Shown: positions 58,400 to 64,000 of the stretch, piece after piece
Position numbering within the stretch: position 1 is the first letter of the stretch
Layout: every line of letters starts with the position of its first letter
From: Xaviernesmea rhizosphaerae
Lineage (GTDB): Bacteria > Pseudomonadota > Alphaproteobacteria > Rhizobiales > Rhizobiaceae
Assembly: GCF_001938945.1 (NCBI RefSeq)
Contig: NZ_MKIO01000021.1
Span: 186,001 to 250,000, forward strand
DNA: 64,000 nt
Direction of reading: 5' to 3'
Translations under genes and position numbers: made by a program
Notes under the pieces: generated by a model
The model's database searches: none
Told to the model about the DNA's origin: nothing
The model's input: only the letters and a program-made list of their open reading frames with translations

Positions 58400-59437
58400 C
58401 TATCCCTGACCACCACCCCCGCTGAAGCTCAGGCTTTGCAGCGTTTCCACCGGACGTCCGGCGATCCGGCCGAGCACGGCTTTGGCCAGCTCCCGGCCTG
58501 CCAGCCGGATGTCTTCGTGGATGGTGATCACTTGCGGTCGAAGCCAGCCCAGCACATCGCTCGGCACTTTCGAGACCATATCGATCTGCCGGCCGAGCTG
58601 CAGCCCGGCGCTTTCCAGGGCCGCAATCACGGCGATCGCGCTGGCCGCGCTGCTGGAGACGATGCCATCGGGAAGATTCGGCTGGCGCAGGCGCGCCTCG
58701 AAGGCCGCGCGGATGGTGACCAGGCTGTCGTCGATATCGGCGGCGCTGAAGGGCACGGCCTCCAGACCCTTTTCCGCGATCGCCCGGTCGAAACCCGCGC
58801 GCATGTGGCGGTGGAAGGTGAGGTGCGGCGGCGGTTCCAGAAGCAGGATGCGGCGCCGGCCGAGTGCGGCGAGGCGACAGACCGCCTCATAGGCGAAATG
58901 CTCGTTGTCGAAATCGTGGAAGGGATGGGCAAAGCCCATATCCGTCCGCCCATGGGTGGCGAAGGGGAAGTTTCGCTCCATCATCAGAGCGATGCGCGCA
59001 TCGCGCGGCTCCGTGCGCGACAGGATGATACCATCGGCCGCGCCCGTCTCCAGCACATAGCGCACCGGGGCGAAGCTGTCGCCCGAGGCGCTGTAGGGTG
59101 TGACGACCAGGTGATAGGGCGTGTCGCGCAGAACCTCTGAAATGCCGATGACGATCGGGCTGGTCAGGCCCATCACCTCTTCTTCCAGCGAAAGGATCAG
59201 GCTGATGACATTGGTCTTGCCGGTGCGCAGGCGAACCCCGGCCCGGTTCGGCTGGTAACCGATCTGGCGCGCCACAAGCTGCACCCGCGCCTTGGTGTCG
59301 GCGCCGATGTCGGGTGCATCCTTCAAAGCGCGCGAGACCGTGGTGATCCCCAGCCCCGTCATATAGGCGATGGTCTTGAGCGTGGGACGGGGCGCCGTCT
59401 GTGCGCTCGTGTCCAAGCCTCTTTTGGTCTCGTCCAT
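58400..59437 (-). CDS. LacI-family transcriptional regulator of the sugar ABC operon
   Basis: 345 residues from the ATG at 59437. DNA-binding helix-turn-helix and hinge at about 18-68 (TLKTIAYMTGLGITTVSRALKDAP...ARQIGYQPNRAG), then a periplasmic-binding-protein-like sensor domain. It resembles AglR-type regulators of rhizobial alpha-glucoside or related sugar transporters. Divergent from the transporter operon starting at 59853, with a dyad in between, so it most likely represses that operon until sugar is bound. The longer frame to 59626 lacks a ribosome site. Confidence 0.88.
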   Translation of the reverse strand: MDETKRGLDTSAQTAPRPTLKTIAYMTGLGITTVSRALKDAPDIGADTKARVQLVARQIGYQPNRAGVRLRTGKTNVISLILSLEEEVMGLTSPIVIGISEVLRDTPYHLVVTPYSASGDSFAPVRYVLETGAADGIILSRTEPRDARIALMMERNFPFATHGRTDMGFAHPFHDFDNEHFAYEAVCRLAALGRRRILLLEPPPHLTFHRHMRAGFDRAIAEKGLEAVPFSAADIDDSLVTIRAAFEARLRQPNLPDGIVSSSAASAIAVIAALESAGLQLGRQIDMVSKVPSDVLGWLRPQVITIHEDIRLAGRELAKAVLGRIAGRPVETLQSLSFSGGGGQG

Positions 59438-59787
59438 GAATTTCGATTCCGCTCGCAATCGAGGTTCGATCGGCTTTTCGTCACCGTCACATGAACCCGC
59501 AAATGCCGGTCTCCGCAAGGGTGGCCGCACCATCGCGAATGAACAGACTGAAACGATGTAGTGGCTTTGTCGAGCATTTTCTTTGTCAGTCCTACACGCT
59601 CCGGATGCGGTCTTTGTTTCGCGCATGCAAAGTCACAGCGTGTGCTTTTGCGCTCTTTCATTGTCCGGATAAAGTTAAATTCACTCGAATAAACGCCGAT
59701 TTGCGATGCTGCGGCGCAATTTCGGCTTTCTGGCAAAACGTCTTGAAATTGCATTTTTGACTCTCGAGAAAATAACCAAATCGTGCG
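59438..59787. other. divergent control region of the sugar operon
   Basis: About 350 bases without a gene, noticeably less GC-rich than the flanks (AAAGTTAAATTCACTCGAAT and similar). It holds the promoters of the LacI gene and of the transporter; only the dyad listed next stands out. Confidence 0.5.
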
Positions 59788-59802
59788 GTTGCCAGCGGCA
59801 AC
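59788..59802. promoter_or_regulatory. candidate LacI-type operator
   Basis: GTTGCC-AGC-GGCAAC is a perfect inverted repeat 51 bases before the binding-protein gene. LacI-type operators are usually such short dyads with a CG-rich centre. Confidence 0.5.
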
Positions 59803-59852
59803 AAGTTTCAGTAGCTTCCCTACGGCAACGTTACAGTGAGGGAGGAGACTCA

Positions 59853-61085
59853 ATGACTTTGCGTATTTTGGCTGCCGTAATGGCGGCAAGCGTCGCTCTG
59901 CCGCTGGCTTCAGCCAGGGCGACCGATCTCGAAGTGACGCATTGGTGGACGTCGGGCGGGGAGGCTGCGGCGGTTGCCGAGCTGGCCAAGGCCTTTGACG
60001 CGACCGGAAACAAGTGGATTGACGGCGCCATCGCAGGATCGGGCGGCACGGCGCGGCCGATCATGGTCAGCCGCATCACCGGCGGCGACCCGATGGGTGC
60101 GACGCAGTTCAACCATGGCCGCCAGGCGGAGGAGCTTGTACAGGCCGGGCTGATGCGGGACCTGAGCGATGTCGCCGAGAAGGAGAAGTGGAAGGACATC
60201 ATCCGCCCGGCGAGCCTGCTCGACAGCTGCACCATCGACGGCAAGATCTATTGCGCGCCGGTCAATATCCATTCCTGGCAGTGGCTGTGGCTCTCGGCCG
60301 ACGCGTTCAAGAAGGCCGGCGTCGGCATGCCGAAGAACTGGAACGAGTTCGTGGCGGCCGCCCCGGCGCTGGAAAAGGCCGGCATCGTGCCGCTCGCGCT
60401 CGGCGGTCAGGCCTGGCAGTCCGCCGGCCTGTTCGACGTGCTGCTGATCTCGCTCGGCGGCAAGGACCTCTATGAGAAGGTCTATGCTCAGAAGGATGCG
60501 GACGCGATTTCCGGGCCGGAAATGGCCGCCGTCTTCAAGGCTGCCGACGATGCCCGCCGCATGTCGAAGGGCACCAACGTGCAGGACTGGAACCAGGCGA
60601 CCAACATGGTCATCACCGGCAAGGCCGGCGGCCAGGTCATGGGCGACTGGGCGCAGGGCGAATTCGCGCTCGCCGGCAAGAAGGCGGGCACGGATTATGC
60701 CTGCCTGCCGGGGCTGGGCGTCAACGAATACATCACCACCGGCGGTGACGCCTTCTACTTTCCGCTCTTGAAGGACGAGGCCAAGAGCAAGGCGCAGGCC
60801 GCACTCGCCTCCACCCTGCTGAACCCGGCCACGCAGGTCGCCTTCAACCTCAAGAAGGGCTCGCTGCCGGTGCGCGGCGATGTCGATCTGGCGGCCGCCA
60901 ATGACTGCATGAAGAAGGGTCTCGACATCCTGGCCAAGGGCAATGTGCTCAAGAGCACGGACGAGCTGATGTCCGCCGACATCCAGAAGCAGAAGGAAGA
61001 CCTGTTCGCGGAGTTCTTCTCCTCCTCGATGAGCGCCGCCGACGCGCAGAAGCGCTTCGCCAAGATCATCGCCTCGGCCGACTGA
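59853..61085 (+). CDS. CUT1 sugar ABC importer, periplasmic binding protein
   Basis: 410 residues. Signal peptide MTLRILAAVMAASVALPLASARA, then TDLEVTHWWTSGGEAAAVAELAKAFD, the standard opening of family 1 extracellular sugar-binding proteins. NIHSWQWLWLSADAFKKAGV and GDWAQGEFALAGKKAG are typical of glucose/mannose-type members. GGAGGAG precedes the ATG. First gene of the operon; the sugar is not decided by sequence. Confidence 0.92.
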   Translation: MTLRILAAVMAASVALPLASARATDLEVTHWWTSGGEAAAVAELAKAFDATGNKWIDGAIAGSGGTARPIMVSRITGGDPMGATQFNHGRQAEELVQAGLMRDLSDVAEKEKWKDIIRPASLLDSCTIDGKIYCAPVNIHSWQWLWLSADAFKKAGVGMPKNWNEFVAAAPALEKAGIVPLALGGQAWQSAGLFDVLLISLGGKDLYEKVYAQKDADAISGPEMAAVFKAADDARRMSKGTNVQDWNQATNMVITGKAGGQVMGDWAQGEFALAGKKAGTDYACLPGLGVNEYITTGGDAFYFPLLKDEAKSKAQAALASTLLNPATQVAFNLKKGSLPVRGDVDLAAANDCMKKGLDILAKGNVLKSTDELMSADIQKQKEDLFAEFFSSSMSAADAQKRFAKIIASAD

Positions 61086-61257
61086 GGCCTTCTCCTGCCC
61101 GGAGCCGGCCTGGCCGGCTTCGGCGCCGCCCGCGCGCGCAGGCGATGCGGGCGGCGGATCATACGCCCTGATGCTTCCGGCCTGCGCCCTTTCACGGCGT
61201 GGCGAAGGCGATGGGCGGCCATGCCCTCGAGACATGCGCGCAAGGAGACGCTTTGCC

Positions 61258-62160
61258 ATGACGGGTCAGACTATTGCCCGCCGGCCGAACCAGCTGTTTC
61301 GCAATCTGAATGCGAAGATCGCCTCCATCCCGATGATCCTCACCGCCGTGGTGATCTTTCTCGGAGGCACGCTCTGGACGGTCGTCTATTCCTTTACCAA
61401 TTCCAAGTTGCTGCCGCGGCTGTCCTTTGTCGGCTTCGACCAGTATGAGCGCCTCTGGGCCGCCACGCGCTGGACCGTGTCGATCACCAATCTGGCGATC
61501 TATGGCGTGTTGACGCTGATCTTCAGCCTGGTGATCGGCTTCGTGCTGGCCGCGCTGATGGATCAGAAGATCCGGTTCGAGAATACGTTCCGCACGATCT
61601 TTCTCTATCCCTTCGCTCTGTCCTTCATCGTCACCGGCCTCGTCTGGCAATGGGTGCTCAATCCCGAATTCGGCATCCAGTCGGTCGTGCGCTCGCTCGG
61701 CTGGACGAGCTTCACCTTCGATCCGCTCTACAATGCCGACATCGTCATCTACGGCATCCTGATCGCCGGGCTCTGGCAGGGCACGGGCCTCGTCATGTGC
61801 CTGATGCTGGCCGGCCTGCGCGGTATTGACGGCGAGATCTGGAAGGCGGCGCGCGTGGACGGCATTCCCACCTGGAAGACCTATCTCTTCATCGTCATCC
61901 CGATGATGCGCGCGGTCTTCGTCACGACGCTCGTCATCATCGCGTCGGGCATCGTGCGCGTCTACGATCTGGTGGTCGCGCAAACGAGCGGCGGGCCGGG
62001 CATCGCCTCGGAAGTGCCGGCGAAATATGTCTACGACTACATGTTCCAGGCGCAGAACCTCGGCCAGGGCTTCGCCGCCTCCACCATGATGCTGGTCACC
62101 GTTGCCATCATCATCGTTCCCTGGGCCTATCTCGAATTCGGAGGGAAGAAGCGTGGCTAA
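61258..62160 (+). CDS. CUT1 sugar ABC importer permease (MalF-type)
   Basis: 300 residues from the ATG at 61258 (AAGGAG about 11 bases upstream). Six membrane helices; EAA loop EIWKAARVDGIPTWKTYLFIVIPMMR near residues 200-225. The stop overlaps the GTG start of the next gene. The 29-residue longer reading from 61171 is unlikely. Confidence 0.92.
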   Translation: MTGQTIARRPNQLFRNLNAKIASIPMILTAVVIFLGGTLWTVVYSFTNSKLLPRLSFVGFDQYERLWAATRWTVSITNLAIYGVLTLIFSLVIGFVLAALMDQKIRFENTFRTIFLYPFALSFIVTGLVWQWVLNPEFGIQSVVRSLGWTSFTFDPLYNADIVIYGILIAGLWQGTGLVMCLMLAGLRGIDGEIWKAARVDGIPTWKTYLFIVIPMMRAVFVTTLVIIASGIVRVYDLVVAQTSGGPGIASEVPAKYVYDYMFQAQNLGQGFAASTMMLVTVAIIIVPWAYLEFGGKKRG

Positions 62161-63094
62161 TCCCGGTTCCCTCGCCATCACAGTCGCCGGCGCCGATGCC
62201 GTGCGCGACGAACTGTCCGGCCCGCGCGGCCGCCGCCCGCAGCGCAGCTTTTCCGGCCGCAACATCATGATCTACGGAACGCTGCTGATCGCTGCGCTCT
62301 ATTATCTGCTGCCGCTTTACGTCATGGTCGTTACCTCGCTGAAGGGAATGCCGGAAATCCGGCTCGGCAACATCTTCTCCCCGCCTGTCGAAATCACCTT
62401 CGAGCCCTGGGCCAAGGCCTGGGCCAGCGCCTGCACGGGGCTGAATTGCGATGGACTGTCGCGCGGGTTCTGGAACTCGGTGCGCATCACCATTCCCTCG
62501 ACGGTGATCTCGATCGCGATCGCCTCGATCAATGGCTATGCACTGGCAAACTGGCGCTTCAAGGGGTCGGAGGTGTTCTTCACCATCCTGATCGTCGGCG
62601 CGTTCATCCCCTATCAGGTGATGATCTACCCGATCGTCATCGTTCTCAGGGAAATGGGCATCTACGGCACGCTCACCGGCCTCGTGATCGTCCATACGAT
62701 CTTCGGCATGCCGATCCTGACACTGCTCTTCCGCAACTATTTCGTCTCGCTGCCGGAAGAGCTGTTCAAGGCCGCGCGCATCGACGGGGCCGGTTTCTGG
62801 ACGATCTACCTGAAGATCATGCTGCCCATGTCGCTGCCGATCTTTGTCGTCGCGATGATCCTGCAGATCACCGGCATCTGGAACGACTTCCTGTTCGGCG
62901 TCGTCTTCACCCGCCCGGAATATTACCCGATGACCGTGCAGCTCAACAATATCGTCAACTCCGTCCAGGGGGTGAAGGAATACAACGTCAACATGGCGGC
63001 GACGATCCTGACCGGTGCGGTTCCGCTCTTCGTCTATTTCGTCTCCGGACGTCTGTTCGTGCGCGGCATCGCCGCCGGCGCCGTGAAAGGCTGA
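62153..63094 (+). CDS. CUT1 sugar ABC importer permease (MalG-type)
   Basis: 313 residues from GTG 62153, with GGAGG eight bases upstream and an eight-base overlap with the first permease gene. Six membrane helices; EAA loop ELFKAARIDGAGFWTIYLKIMLPMSLP. Together with the MalF-type protein it forms the channel. Confidence 0.92.
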   Translation: MANPGSLAITVAGADAVRDELSGPRGRRPQRSFSGRNIMIYGTLLIAALYYLLPLYVMVVTSLKGMPEIRLGNIFSPPVEITFEPWAKAWASACTGLNCDGLSRGFWNSVRITIPSTVISIAIASINGYALANWRFKGSEVFFTILIVGAFIPYQVMIYPIVIVLREMGIYGTLTGLVIVHTIFGMPILTLLFRNYFVSLPEELFKAARIDGAGFWTIYLKIMLPMSLPIFVVAMILQITGIWNDFLFGVVFTRPEYYPMTVQLNNIVNSVQGVKEYNVNMAATILTGAVPLFVYFVSGRLFVRGIAAGAVKG

Positions 63095-63100
63095 TCTCTC

Positions 63101-64000
<900 letters not shown>

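Overview
The window comes from a high-GC alphaproteobacterial chromosome, almost certainly Rhizobiales and most likely Rhizobiaceae. The strongest evidence is the complete acpXL-fabZXL-fabF2XL-fabF1XL-adh2XL-lpxXL cluster, which adds a very-long-chain fatty acid to lipid A. Supporting signs are aerobic (late-cobalt) cobalamin genes, DUF1127 small proteins beside a LysR regulator, a multi-hairpin RNA with CCTCCTCCC loops of the kind known from rhizobial sRNAs, and dispersed RIME-like intergenic repeats. Genus and species cannot be fixed from the sequence alone.

Layout. 1-2.8 kb: the 3' end of ilvC, three short proteins and a four-hairpin anti-Shine-Dalgarno RNA. 2.9-9.1 kb: a surface-polymer O-acyltransferase and the sulfate importer operon sbp-cysT-cysW-cysA (minus strand). 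9.4-19.1 kb: an MscS-type channel, a dimethylglycine/sarcosine dehydrogenase-like enzyme, a double-receiver protein, a GlxA/GbdR-type AraC regulator, and a LysR gene facing two DUF1127 genes. 19.2-24.4 kb: topoisomerase IB, a BrnT/BrnA toxin-antitoxin pair, a MetF-like reductase with its cysteine-rich partner, an entericidin-like lipoprotein, a phosphodiester glycosidase and a hypothetical. 24.5-29.5 kb: an O-antigen-ligase-like protein and a quaternary-amine ABC importer operon. 30.3-48.7 kb: cobalamin genes cobQ, cobP-cobW-cobN-cobO and cobE-cobA-cobB-cobC-cobD, interrupted by a chemoreceptor, a ClC channel and a TSUP permease. 48.7-54.4 kb: the lipid A long-chain acyl cluster. 54.5-58.4 kb: gnd and three conserved or lone hypotheticals. 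58.4-64 kb: a LacI regulator divergent from a CUT1 sugar ABC operon whose ATPase runs off the window.

How the genes fit together. The dehydrogenase-like enzyme, the GlxA/GbdR-type regulator, the MetF-like pair and the quaternary-amine importer are consistent with betaine uptake, stepwise demethylation and handling of the released one-carbon units; TGCGACA/TGTCGCA boxes before both the enzyme and the regulator support part of that link. The LysR gene and both DUF1127 genes share a near-identical 21-bp upstream motif, which resembles the VtlR/LsrB circuit of Brucella and rhizobia. In the acyl cluster one of the two ketosynthases has lost its active-site cysteine, so the pair probably works as a KS/chain-length-factor-type heterodimer.

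Most of the window is ordinary chromosomal backbone. I see no phage, insertion sequence, tRNA, rRNA or CRISPR array. The least explained items are the four-hairpin RNA, the shared-motif regulons, the terminator in the cobQ leader, the mini-ORF between cobE and cobA, and the two conserved hypotheticals near 57-58 kb.
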